Positions 50,171 to 57,771 are shown, numbered from the stretch's first letter. The stretch: 58,592 bases of DNA from Bacillota bacterium (GCA_023622945.1 JAMNYG010000184.1:1-58592); one strand, 5' to 3'. Notes: generated from the letters alone by a model not told the origin. Numbers and translations: made by a program.

Positions 50171-51840
50171 TTCGACTTGATGTAAATAAGGAGAATGTGG
50201 AGGTCGAAATGTCGAGAACAAATAATGTGTCTCGTGGATTCCATTCCAGCGGCGGTTCTTTTGAGATTCAGTACCGGAAAGAAGGCGTGTTTCTCATAGT
50301 AAACCCACCGGTTGGAAACGGTGTAAAAGTTGATGCCGAAACGGTTTTAGATAAGTTGAGCAGGAAAAGGGTCAAGGGTTTCAACAGGGACATGGTTGTG
50401 CTTGCCGTTTCCGAATCAAATGGGTTGCCTGTTCGGATTGCTGACTACCAGGAAGAGGTAATGGTGGATGCAGCCGCTTCTGTAGTGGTATCATCTGACA
50501 AGATGAAAGCATACATAGTTCTTTCTCCGCCTGAAGGAGGAAAAACGATTACAGCCGAACAAATGATTGAAGCCCTGTCTCAGCAGGGAGTAGTGTATGG
50601 CATAAACAGGTCGGTTATTGATGAGCTTGCAAGACATCCTGTGTACAACGAAAAGATCTGTGTGGCTGAAGGAAAAGCGCCAGAAAGCGGAAAGGACGGA
50701 AAAGTACAATTCTATTTTGATATTACCAAAGAACATAAACCTATCATTCTTAAGGACGGAAGGGTGAATTTCAGGGAGTTAAACTTAATTGAAAGCGTCA
50801 GAAAAGGGCAGGTGTTATGCTCGCTCATTCCGCCCACGAAAGGTATTGCAGGTTTTTCGGTGCTGGGTACTGAAGTTCCGGCCAGGGACGGAAGACCTGC
50901 AAAGCTTCCAAAAGGAAAAAATGTTGAAATAAGCAGTGACGGACAAGCCCTTCTTGCTTCAATAGACGGCCAGGTAGTTTATGATGACGGAAAAGTTAAT
51001 GTTCAGGCTAATTATGAGGTAGCGGGCGATGTGGATAATTCAACCGGAAATATATATTTTGTTGGCAATGTAACCATTAAAGGCAATGTGCTTTCCGGTT
51101 TTACCGTAGAAGCCGAAGGATATGTTGAAGTATGGGGCGTAGTGGAAGGTGCAGTAATTAAAGCCGGTGAGGATATAATACTCAGAAGGGGAATGCTTGG
51201 CCATGGAAAGGGCAGACTGGTCAGCGGCCGTGATATTGTAGCAAGGTATATTGAAAACAGCAATATTGAAGCAAAAAATGACATAAAAGCGGAAGCTATC
51301 ATGCATAGCAACGTAAAATGCGGTAACAGGCTGGAGCTTACCGGTGGTAAAGGGCTTCTTGTAGGAGGCACCTGCAAAGTTGGCAGGGAAATTGTGGCAA
51401 AAGTCATTGGATCTCATTTGTTTACCGCTACAGAGCTGGAGGTAGGTGTGAATCCCGAATTAAAAGAACGGTACAGGATGTTGAAAGAACAAATTGGCGG
51501 TATGGAAACGGATATTAAAAAGGCTGATCAGGTTATTATTCTGTTAAGAAGGCTTGAAGCTGCCGGAAGTCTGCCTCCTGAGAAAAAGGAGATTTTGGGA
51601 AAAAGCATACGGACCAAGGCTTATCTTGAAAATAAGATGAACGACCTTAAAGAGGAAGCCGCCCTTTTGGAAGAGATTTTACAGCAAGAATCAAAAGCAA
51701 AGGTAAAGGTTCATAATGTCATCTATCCGGGAGTCAGAGTTGTTATGGGAACCAGTATTATGCATGTTAAGGAGAGTTTGCAGTACTGTACCCTGTACAG
51801 GGATGGTGCGGATATAAAAATCGGTCCCATAAACTTATAG
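50167..51840 (+). CDS. FapA (DUF342) family protein
   Basis: A 557-residue DUF342/FapA family protein. The central region has the repeated beta-helix-like strands of the family (GNIYFVGNVTIKGNVLSGFTVEAEGYVEVWGVVEGAVIKAGEDIILRRGMLGHGKG in outline), then a C-terminal coiled coil (about 435-525, LKEQIGGMETDIKKADQVI) and an end that returns to a beta strand (VYPGVRVVMGTSIMHVKES-like). Such proteins often sit beside sigD in clostridia; a role in motility or surface regulation is inferred only. Start ATG overlaps sigD (ATGA). Confidence 0.85.
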   Translation: MIRLDVNKENVEVEMSRTNNVSRGFHSSGGSFEIQYRKEGVFLIVNPPVGNGVKVDAETVLDKLSRKRVKGFNRDMVVLAVSESNGLPVRIADYQEEVMVDAAASVVVSSDKMKAYIVLSPPEGGKTITAEQMIEALSQQGVVYGINRSVIDELARHPVYNEKICVAEGKAPESGKDGKVQFYFDITKEHKPIILKDGRVNFRELNLIESVRKGQVLCSLIPPTKGIAGFSVLGTEVPARDGRPAKLPKGKNVEISSDGQALLASIDGQVVYDDGKVNVQANYEVAGDVDNSTGNIYFVGNVTIKGNVLSGFTVEAEGYVEVWGVVEGAVIKAGEDIILRRGMLGHGKGRLVSGRDIVARYIENSNIEAKNDIKAEAIMHSNVKCGNRLELTGGKGLLVGGTCKVGREIVAKVIGSHLFTATELEVGVNPELKERYRMLKEQIGGMETDIKKADQVIILLRRLEAAGSLPPEKKEILGKSIRTKAYLENKMNDLKEEAALLEEILQQESKAKVKVHNVIYPGVRVVMGTSIMHVKESLQYCTLYRDGADIKIGPINL

Positions 51841-51892
51841 AATTTAGAATTGAATAAGCATAATTAAGGATATCATTAACAGGAAAGGAGAG

Positions 51893-51962
51893 CCCGTTAT
51901 TCAATTTCTGCTTCATATTGTTGTTTAGGCAAGTCATAGATGTTGGCCGGGAGAATAACGGG
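51893..51962 (+). promoter_or_regulatory. 10-bp inverted repeat in the leader of the 105-residue gene
   Basis: CCCGTTATTC (51893-51902) and GAATAACGGG (51953-51962) are perfect complements with 50 nt between. The 3' arm ends just before the ribosome binding site (AAAGGAAG) of the gene at 51971. A second strong ribosome-binding-like sequence, GAAAGGAG at 51883-51890, precedes the 5' arm but serves no usual start codon. Confidence 0.45.
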
Positions 51963-51970
51963 AAAGGAAG

Positions 51971-52288
51971 ATGGCAATTAAGCCTATTGAATTTCAGGTA
52001 ATGATACCAAAAACTCAGGAAGTTTCAAAAATTCACAGCAATCAAATACAAAATAATGCTGCTTTCCAACAGCAACAGGCATTGTCAGTACAACGCAAGG
52101 CAGAAAATGATGTAAGGCAGGTGCACACTCAGGATAATGTGCACAGGGGAACAGTGCAGGAAAAGCAGGAGAGAAATAAAAGAGAAGAGGAGAGAAACAA
52201 AAGGGAACAAAAGAAAAGCGAGAATCCAGGTAAAAGCAGCAATAAACCCCATATTCCCGGTGAAAGCATAATTGATATCAGGATATAG
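51971..52288 (+). CDS. Hypothetical hydrophilic protein
   Basis: A 105-residue protein without recognised domains. It starts MAIKPIEFQVMIPKTQEVSK; the middle is Gln/Asn-rich (QNNAAFQQQQALSVQRKAEND), then a Lys/Glu/Arg stretch (EKQERNKREEERNKREQKK) that is likely helical, and a short conserved-looking end PHIPGESIIDIRI. There is no membrane segment. Genes of this form follow fapA/sigD in related clostridia, and the start-and-end conservation pattern suggests a real protein. AAAGGAAG is 4-5 nt before the ATG. Confidence 0.6.
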   Translation: MAIKPIEFQVMIPKTQEVSKIHSNQIQNNAAFQQQQALSVQRKAENDVRQVHTQDNVHRGTVQEKQERNKREEERNKREQKKSENPGKSSNKPHIPGESIIDIRI

Positions 52289-52348
52289 GTAATAATTAGC
52301 AAGAATTTGTGATAAATACTTAAGATAAAACTCCTTGAGGTGATTTTT

Positions 52349-52915
52349 ATGATGAACTTTTATACAAGCATGATCTTCTTTGGAGTTATTTTGATGCTTG
52401 TTGCCATGGCATGGGTTTTGCTGGATGGGAAAAGATCAAAGAATTATGCCGGGCAGCTTGAAGAAAAAAGTAGAGCTCTAGAGGAAATAATAGCCGATGC
52501 GGAGCAAATGATAATTGAGCTAAACAAATTTTCAGATTATGTGGCTGAACAGGTTAGCCAAAAGAGCGATGAGTTTGAGAAAAAGTTAAATGAATTTGAA
52601 AAAAAACTCTCAAGTTTCAAAGAATTGCCATCTGAATCTAAAAAAGAACAGATTCCTTCAGTATCTGAAACTGTTCAATGCACAAGTACCGACGGCATTT
52701 CAGAGGAGATAAGGGAAAGAATCTTCCCTTCTACATCTCAGGAAACTGCAGATTCCATGATGCAACTTAAGAAGGAAGAAAAAGTAGTACCGCTCGGCAA
52801 CAAGTACAGAGAGGTATTGGCCCTTTCACAAAAAGGATATACTCAGACAGACATAGCTAAGAAACTGAAGATGGGCAAGGGAGAAATACAATTAATAATC
52901 GAAATGAACAGATAG
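52349..52915 (+). CDS. DUF6115 domain protein (SwrB-position), TM + coiled coil + HTH
   Basis: A 188-residue protein. It has an N-terminal transmembrane helix (MMNFYTSMIFFGVILMLVAMAWVLL), a coiled coil (QLEEKSRALEEIIADAEQMI, QKSDEFEKKLNEFEKKLSSF) and a C-terminal helix-turn-helix-like segment (YREVLALSQKGYTQTDIAKKLKMGKGEIQLIIEM). This matches DUF6115 proteins and resembles Bacillus SwrB, which lies right after sigD and activates flagellar export assembly; equivalence is inferred from position and layout. GAGGTGA precedes ATG 52349. Confidence 0.75.
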   Translation: MMNFYTSMIFFGVILMLVAMAWVLLDGKRSKNYAGQLEEKSRALEEIIADAEQMIIELNKFSDYVAEQVSQKSDEFEKKLNEFEKKLSSFKELPSESKKEQIPSVSETVQCTSTDGISEEIRERIFPSTSQETADSMMQLKKEEKVVPLGNKYREVLALSQKGYTQTDIAKKLKMGKGEIQLIIEMNR

Positions 52916-52980
52916 ATATTAGTTTATGGCTTAATGAACAGTTTGAATTTTCAACTTTGTATAATGTTTTGGGTGAAAGC

Positions 52981-53667
52981 ATGAGAAGATTTGATATAAA
53001 GAGCATTCTGCTGGGCATCGGAATAGGTGTGGTACTGGTTTCCATAATGAGCATGATTTACTTTTCCGGTAGCAATACATATGCATATAAGGAAATGACT
53101 GATGAAGAGATAAAAGAACATGCCAGAAGATTGGGCATGGTGCATATAAGCGAGCTTGTGACTGAAAGCAACGAAAAGGACGAATTGGCTGAAGATGACG
53201 ACAGCAATATAGCCGGAAATGATGAAACGACCGATTCGGAAACGACATCAGAGATGGATGAAGAAACTGATGAGGAAACAGCAACAGAGACCGATGAAGA
53301 AATGGTTGATGAAACAACGGAGTCGGATGAAGGAACGGCTGCGGAGATGACAACAAATACGAATGAAGAAACTGATAAGAAAACAACAGCAACAGAAACC
53401 GGAGATAAGGATGATATAGAAAATGCACAACCGGCAATTGATGAAAATATGGTCGGGGACGACACTGATGGTTTGTTTGTGATTAAGAAAGGTGATACCG
53501 CAGCGAAAGTTGCCGACAAGCTTCTGGAAGAGGGGCTCATAGACAGCAAAGAAGAATTTTTGAAGAAGCTTTATGATATGCAGCTTTCCAGATCCGTTAA
53601 GGCAGGAAAATATAAGATAAATCAACAAACTGATATTGACACCATCATAGAAATCATAACGAAATAA
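52981..53667 (+). CDS. Membrane-anchored protein with MltG-type LysM-like domain, no catalytic domain
   Basis: A 228-residue protein with an N-terminal transmembrane anchor (FDIKSILLGIGIGVVLVSIMSMIYF). An acidic low-complexity spacer of about 90 residues follows, rich in Asp/Glu/Thr (TTSEMDEETDEETATETDEE). The last ~65 residues (LFVIKKGDTAAKVADKLLEEGLI ... SRSVKAGKYKINQQTDIDTIIEIITK) match the LysM-like N-terminal subdomain of the endolytic transglycosylase MltG/YceG. The catalytic MltG domain is absent. It probably sits outside the membrane near peptidoglycan. ATG 52981 has GGGTGAAAG upstream. Last gene of the supercluster before the tRNA. Confidence 0.75.
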   Translation: MRRFDIKSILLGIGIGVVLVSIMSMIYFSGSNTYAYKEMTDEEIKEHARRLGMVHISELVTESNEKDELAEDDDSNIAGNDETTDSETTSEMDEETDEETATETDEEMVDETTESDEGTAAEMTTNTNEETDKKTTATETGDKDDIENAQPAIDENMVGDDTDGLFVIKKGDTAAKVADKLLEEGLIDSKEEFLKKLYDMQLSRSVKAGKYKINQQTDIDTIIEIITK

Positions 53668-53695
53668 TTAATGCGGAAATGGCGCAAAAATTTAC

Positions 53696-53724
53696 TTGAT
53701 TTTATTAAAACTTTGTGTTATCAT
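53696..53724 (+). promoter_or_regulatory. Promoter of the tRNA-Leu gene
   Basis: TTGATT (53696-53701), 17-bp spacer, TATCAT (53719-53724) with a TG one base upstream of the -10. The predicted start is about 15 bp before the mature tRNA. Confidence 0.5.
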
Positions 53725-53745
53725 TCTTAAGTGACACAATCGCAT

Positions 53746-53834
53746 GCCGAAGTGGTGAAACTGGCAGACGCGCTGGACTCAAAATCCAGTGGAGCTCAAA
53801 CTCCGTGTGGGTTCGAGTCCCACCTTCGGCACCA
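53746..53834 (+). tRNA. tRNA-Leu, anticodon CAA
   Basis: An 89-nt class II tRNA with encoded CCA. The acceptor arms GCCGAAG (53746-53752) and CTTCGGC (53824-53830) pair fully, and ACCA follows. The anticodon stem CTGGA/TCCAG encloses loop CTCAAAA, so the anticodon is CAA (reads UUG). A long variable arm (TGGAGCTCAAACTCCGTG) and the T arm GTGGG-TTCGAGT-CCCAC are typical of tRNA-Leu. Confidence 0.95.
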
Positions 53835-53835
53835 G

Positions 53836-53866
53836 GACTTTCGGGATTTTCCCGAAAGTCTTTTTT
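53836..53866 (+). terminator. Rho-independent terminator after tRNA-Leu
   Basis: GACTTTCGGG (53836-53845) and CCCGAAAGTC (53851-53860) form a perfect 10-bp stem with a 5-nt loop, followed by six T. It starts one base after the tRNA's CCA end. Confidence 0.92.
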
Positions 53867-53948
53867 CTATGGAGGGGGACATTTCTTTCTTTGACACCAA
53901 ATTTGACACCTGAAGATGGGGACATTTCTTTCTTCTTTTCATTTTCAG

Positions 53949-53986
53949 AACATTTGTTTGACAAACAAATGTTTGTATGGTATATT
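53949..53986 (+). promoter_or_regulatory. RAYT promoter with 25-nt palindrome over the -35
   Basis: A perfect -35 TTGACA (53958-53963), 17-bp spacer and TATATT (53981-53986) with a TGG extension precede the transposase by 20 bp. The -35 lies in the centre of a perfect palindrome, arms AACATTTGTTTG (53949-53960) and CAAACAAATGTT (53962-53973) around one base. A repressor on the palindrome would block the promoter. No TetR-like repressor gene is in the window. Confidence 0.65.
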
Positions 53987-54005
53987 TATACTGAGGTGAT
54001 AATTT

Positions 54006-54929
54006 ATGCCAAGGAAGGCAAGGGTCAAATCTCCTGAATCCATATACCATGTGATGACAAGGAGCATAAGCGAAATTAATTTGTTTCAGTGCGACGAAGA
54101 CAAAGATTATTTTCTCTCTCTTATAAAAAGATATAAGGAGAAGTATAAATGCAGTATATATGCTTTTTGCATAATGGATAATCACATGCACCTGTTTATT
54201 AATCCTAACGGATTTGACATTTCAACTTTTATGCATTGCTTAAACAACGCATACGTTTCATACTTCAACAGAAAATACAACCGCCATGGCCATCTGTTTC
54301 AGGGTCGTTTTGCAAGCACCATAGTGGATAGCAACGCCTATGCCGTGTTATTAAGTGCGTATATACATAATAATAGTAAGGATATTAAAGAATATAGCGG
54401 GAAAGAACATCTCTATCCATACTCATCATACGGTATATATCTGGGCATAAAAGAAGATATATACGGCCTGATAGATAAAGACTTCATACTTGAGCAGTTT
54501 TCTAGAGATCCTCAAAAATCTGTAAAGTTATATCATCAATTTGTTAAAGACATGAAAGGTTCAGAATTGTGCAATAGTATTGACGAGGAAATAGTTGATG
54601 CTTATATTACTAATGAATATAGAAGCGAGAAAAAGACAATAACCAGGGATATAAGCCCAGACGTTCTTGTTAGTAAGCTTTTGGATGCATTGAATATTCA
54701 ATCTTCCGAAGTGCTAAGACATAAATATAGCAGGAAAAGCAGCAATACTAGGGCGTTTTTTGTATATGCCATGCGAATTTTATGCGGATATAAGTTTCGG
54801 GAGATTTGTGAATATATTGGTAACATGACAATGTCAGGAGTCACCAAACTTTCTATTAAAGGCTTTTATCTTTCAGTTAACAACTACCGATATCAAAAGG
54901 TCTTGGAGACATTTCTGAAGATTGCTTAA
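54006..54929 (+). CDS. REP-associated tyrosine transposase (Y1/HUH, IS200-like)
   Basis: A 307-residue single-strand transposase of the RAYT/TnpA-REP type. The HUH motif is in FCIMDNHMHLFINP, the N-terminal fold in SPESIYHVMTRSI, and the GHLFQGRFAS segment is typical. The catalytic Tyr is probably in YVSYFNRKYN (not certain by eye). The C-terminal third (LRHKYSRKSSNTRAFFVYAMRILCGYKFREICEYIG) resembles the DnaA-type helix-turn-helix found at the end of many RAYTs. Codon use is more AT-rich than the flagellar genes, suggesting transfer. TGAGGTGA precedes ATG 54006. Confidence 0.88.
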   Translation: MPRKARVKSPESIYHVMTRSISEINLFQCDEDKDYFLSLIKRYKEKYKCSIYAFCIMDNHMHLFINPNGFDISTFMHCLNNAYVSYFNRKYNRHGHLFQGRFASTIVDSNAYAVLLSAYIHNNSKDIKEYSGKEHLYPYSSYGIYLGIKEDIYGLIDKDFILEQFSRDPQKSVKLYHQFVKDMKGSELCNSIDEEIVDAYITNEYRSEKKTITRDISPDVLVSKLLDALNIQSSEVLRHKYSRKSSNTRAFFVYAMRILCGYKFREICEYIGNMTMSGVTKLSIKGFYLSVNNYRYQKVLETFLKIA

Positions 54930-55325
54930 GACGCATAAATCAAGTAATATTCCTGGATTATATACGTGTTAAGCTGTACAAATCTTTTCTAATGCTGGTT
55001 TTCCGGACTCTTTTTGCATGTAATTAATTAAGCATCATGCTCCTTATTTTAAACACATACATAAATTGTGCAATCTGTGTCTATCTATCTTCATTTTCTC
55101 ATCTTGTAAATTCAAAGTGTGCCAGAGAAGAGAGAAGTGATAAATTACTTTAAAAGAAAGATTTTTCTTGCCTAAAAGAAAGAAATGTCCCTTTTGATAT
55201 TTACCGAAAAGACAGAAATGTCCCCTTTTGAGATTTTGATGTTCAAATTTTGCTAACCACTGTGCTATAATACAGGGAAGAGTGCTCTGGTATATGAAAA
55301 ATTAGATATGCAAGGGGACGTCAAA
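54930..55325. other. AT-rich region between RAYT and the HAD gene
   Basis: No gene is supported. The stretch contains the two downstream GGGGACATTTCT-type repeats in reverse orientation (about 55176-55229) and the HAD promoter. The part at 54960-55140 is AT-rich, without clear structure. Confidence 0.5.
55263..55271 (+). promoter_or_regulatory. Extended -10 promoter of the HAD gene
   Basis: TGCTATAAT is a perfect -10 with a TGN extension, 54 bp before the ATG. A weak -35 (TTCAAA) lies 18 bp upstream. Confidence 0.45.
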
Positions 55326-55938
55326 ATGGAGAAAATATCTCTGGTCATTTTCGATATGGATGGACTGATGTTTGATACCGAAAGAATTAACATACTGGCG
55401 TGGCAGGAAATCGGAAAGGAATTCGGATATGATATTCCTGCTTCTGTTGTCATGGAAGTTATAGGACTGAATGTCGTAGAAACTGAAAAGATATTTCTGA
55501 AGCATTTTGGAAGTGATTTTCCTTACTGGGAAGCAAAAAGAAAAAGGGTTCAGTATGCAATACAGTATGTAGAGAAAAACGGTGTGCCCGTCAAAGAAGG
55601 GCTTTATGAATTATTGGATTTCCTCGGGGAAAAGAAAATACTGAAAGCAGTAGCTACATCAACGGAAAGGGCTCAAGCAGAGAGAAATCTGTCTCTTGCG
55701 GGTGTATTGGATAAGTTTGATTTGATCGTATGCGGGGATGAGGTTGCTAAAAGCAAACCCGAACCTGACATTTTCCTGACTGTTGTAAAAAAACTGAACT
55801 GTGACGCTAAAAACTGCATAGTGCTTGAGGACTCTGAGAACGGAATTAAGGCGGCATCAAGAGCTGGGATTGTACCCATACTTGTAATTTAAAAGCCTCC
55901 TGGAGGTAAAAAAATACCTGGAAAGTATTTTGGTCTAA
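55326..55938 (+). pseudogene. HAD-superfamily phosphatase, C-terminus lost by an out-of-frame deletion
   Basis: The intact frame, 55326-55892 (188 residues), is a beta-phosphoglucomutase-like HAD hydrolase: motif I FDMDGLMFDTE with both catalytic Asp, motif II ATSTERAQAERN, motif III Lys in GDEVAKSKPEPDIFL and motif IV VLEDSENGIKAA. It stops after AGIVPILVI, where the family normally has about 30 more residues. Another frame at 55888-55935 reads FKSLLEVKKYLESILV, which is the usual end of such proteins, then TAA. So the sequence for roughly 15-20 residues plus frame is missing at about 55887. The catalytic part may still fold. ATG 55326 has AAGGGGAC upstream. Confidence 0.65.
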
Positions 55939-56058
55939 ACTGAGGTTTTGGATGAAAGTCCCTACTAAAAATGCACGGAAAACGAAATTATTTATTAAAG
56001 CAGAAGCTTGAATTAATATTCCGGCCGATGCAATCATATGATTTTATGAGGTGAAAAT

Positions 56059-57078
56059 ATGAAAATCGTTGTACTTGCGGGTGGTTTGAGTCCTGAAAGG
56101 GATGTTTCTCTTTCATCAGGATGTCTTATAGCTAATGCTCTCAGGGAGTCAGGGCATCGGGTATTGCTGCTTGATGTCTATGAAGGCATATCTGTCGTTG
56201 AGAGTGATTATGAATCGCTGTTTGAAGATAAATCAGGCAAACCTTACCATTACAAGGTTCCTGACAAAGAGCCGGATCTGGAGGAAATTAAAAGAAGAAA
56301 TAATAACAGGAACAATGTTCTGGAAATCTGCAGATCGGCGGATGTTGTTTTTATAGCCCTCCACGGAGCCATGGGTGAAAACGGACAATTACAGGCAGTA
56401 TTTGATGTCATGGGAATCAAATATACCGGTACGGGATACATAGGAAGCCTTCTGGCCATGGATAAGGATCTGGCAAAAAAGTTGTTACGCCAGGCCAATA
56501 TTCCCACAGCCGATTGGCTTACTTTTACAGGTTCTGTATCCGCAGAGGAAGTAATGAAAAAAGTTGGGCTCCCGTGCGTGGTCAAACCATGCAGTGCAGG
56601 TTCAAGCATAGGAGTGTCAATTGTGAAAAGTGTTGAAGAACTGGAAGCTGCCATAGCCTATGCCGGCAAAGTTGAACCTAATATACTCATTGAAAAAATG
56701 ATTCCGGGAAGGGAGTTCTCGGTAGGCATACTGGATGGTACTGCCTTACCTGTAATAGAGATAATTCCCAAACAGGGATTTTATGATTACAAGAACAAAT
56801 ACCAGGCAGGTTTGACAGAAGAGATTTGCCCTGCAAGACTTTCCAGGGAAGATACCGAACGAGTCCAGGACCTGGCTTTGCAGGTACATAAAGCCTTGAG
56901 GCTTGGAACATACTCCAGAATAGACTTCATCTTAAGCCAAACAGGCGAGTTTGTTTGTCTTGAGGCCAATACACTTCCTGGAATGACTCCAACCAGCCTT
57001 CTTCCCCAGGAAGCGGCTGCGCTCGGCATATCGTATGTTGAGTTATGCAACCGCATTGTTGAGTTGGCAATGAAATAA
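56059..57078 (+). CDS. ddl: D-alanine--D-alanine ligase
   Basis: A 339-residue ATP-grasp enzyme that makes the D-Ala-D-Ala end of the peptidoglycan stem. The N-terminal domain reads KIVVLAGGLSPERDVSLSSG, with VFIALHGAMGENGQLQAVFDVMGIKYTGTG containing the HG.xGE signature. The ATP-grasp core includes MDKDLAKKLLRQANIPT, PCVVKPCSAGSSIGVSIVK and EKMIPGREFSVGIL. The substrate/Mg loop is FILSQTGEFVCLEANTLPGMTPTSLLPQEA. GAGGTG 7 nt before ATG 56059. The length matches the family, with a charged insert at about 70-90. It appears monocistronic. Confidence 0.94.
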   Translation: MKIVVLAGGLSPERDVSLSSGCLIANALRESGHRVLLLDVYEGISVVESDYESLFEDKSGKPYHYKVPDKEPDLEEIKRRNNNRNNVLEICRSADVVFIALHGAMGENGQLQAVFDVMGIKYTGTGYIGSLLAMDKDLAKKLLRQANIPTADWLTFTGSVSAEEVMKKVGLPCVVKPCSAGSSIGVSIVKSVEELEAAIAYAGKVEPNILIEKMIPGREFSVGILDGTALPVIEIIPKQGFYDYKNKYQAGLTEEICPARLSREDTERVQDLALQVHKALRLGTYSRIDFILSQTGEFVCLEANTLPGMTPTSLLPQEAAALGISYVELCNRIVELAMK

Positions 57079-57120
57079 TCCTGTCTTAATGCTTGAATAT
57101 TTTTTGCAATCCTTCAGGAA

Positions 57121-57255
57121 ATGCTTCAAATGGGAGCAAACATGCTTGTCAAAGCAAAAGCTGTTCAGGCAACTATCATGGATGCAGAGCTATAAGCACA
57201 GGCAGAAGCAGGCATACTTGCAGCAGGAACAGGAATACACAATAATGTAAAATGA
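57121..57255 (+). pseudogene. Possible decayed small gene between ddl and mntR
   Basis: From ATG 57121 a frame reads MLQMGANMLVKAKAVQATIM, then DAEL and a TAA at 57193-57195; the same frame continues AQAEAGILAAGTGIHNNVK to TGA at 57253-57255. The composition on both sides is protein-like (Ala/Gly/Val rich, unlike the AT-rich spacers), which suggests one gene with a point nonsense mutation. I do not recognise the family, and no good ribosome binding site is seen. Confidence 0.22.
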
Positions 57256-57259
57256 TTAA

Positions 57260-57286
57260 GGGCAGGAATGTCACGCATCCCTGCCC
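57260..57286. terminator. GC-rich hairpin at the 3' end of the DtxR/MntR gene
   Basis: GGGCAGGAATG (57260-57270) and CATCCCTGCCC (57276-57286) pair with one internal mismatch and a 5-nt loop. It overlaps the last codons of the minus-strand regulator. T-runs on either side are weak, so it may be an inefficient terminator or an mRNA 3' protector. Confidence 0.45.
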
Positions 57287-57771
57287 GTTATTGTGCCGCT
57301 GCGGGCTTCCTTGAATTCCCTGAATCTTTCAGCAAAATCAGGATTCTCCTCCAGGAATTTATTGAAAAGATCTATGTTAAGCAATGTGTTTGGACTGATA
57401 TTATGTTCGATTAATTCGGTTTCAACAAGGATATTTTCGTTTATACCTATGATACTTAAAAACTTTTCTATTATATTATGGCGGTCATAAAGATACTGCC
57501 CTACCTGTTTTCCCTTCTCGGTGAGAAAAATAATCCCATACTTCTGGTAGTTCACCATGCCCGACTTAACCAGCTTCTGTACCATTTTGGTCGCAGAGGA
57601 AGGATGCACATTCAATAATTCAGACAAGGTGTTTATTCTAATATATCCTGATTCCAAGCTATGCCGATAAATCATTTCAAGATAGTCTTCCATGGAGGAA
57701 GTAAGAACCCGCTTGTCTTGTTCCAGCAATTGATAACCGCGAACGGTATGAAATTCCATTTTCCCTTTCAT
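57271..57771 (-). CDS. DtxR/MntR family metal-dependent transcriptional regulator
   Basis: A 166-residue regulator: an N-terminal winged helix (SSMEDYLEMIYRHSLESGYIRINTLSELLNVHPSSATKMVQKL) and a metal-binding/dimerisation domain (YDRHNIIEKFLSIIGINENILVETELIEHNISPNTL) with the His/Glu/Cys-position residues of the family (E..H pattern in LIEHNIS). No SH3-like domain, so it resembles MntR more than DtxR/IdeR. Start ATG 57771 has AGGTG/GGGA upstream; ATG 57759 (MEFHTVRG) is an alternative. It is divergent from feoA, so iron or manganese control of feoAB is likely but inferred. Confidence 0.85.
   Translation of the reverse strand: MKGKMEFHTVRGYQLLEQDKRVLTSSMEDYLEMIYRHSLESGYIRINTLSELLNVHPSSATKMVQKLVKSGMVNYQKYGIIFLTEKGKQVGQYLYDRHNIIEKFLSIIGINENILVETELIEHNISPNTLLNIDLFNKFLEENPDFAERFREFKEARSGTITGRDA

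Larger units (their letters stand above)
53875..55228 (+). mobile_element. REP-associated tyrosine transposase (RAYT) element with inverted flanking repeats
   Basis: Two copies of GGGGACATTTCTTTCTT lie upstream of the transposase (about 53876-53892 and 53918-53934) and two reverse copies downstream (AAGAAAGAAATGTCCCTTTT at about 55176-55195, and AGACAGAAATGTCCCCTTTT at 55210-55229). The motif therefore points inward from both sides, as expected for REP sequences around a RAYT. Boundaries are approximate. It is inserted just after the tRNA-Leu terminator. Confidence 0.7.

Noticed and set aside
53058-53549. Long Ser/Val-rich open frame on the minus strand inside the MltG-like gene
   Set aside because: It is the mirror of the Asp/Glu/Thr low-complexity spacer on the plus strand; no ribosome binding site or domain supports it.
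54960-55140. Second gene in the RAYT element
   Set aside because: All six frames are short and AT-rich, without start signals or recognisable motifs.
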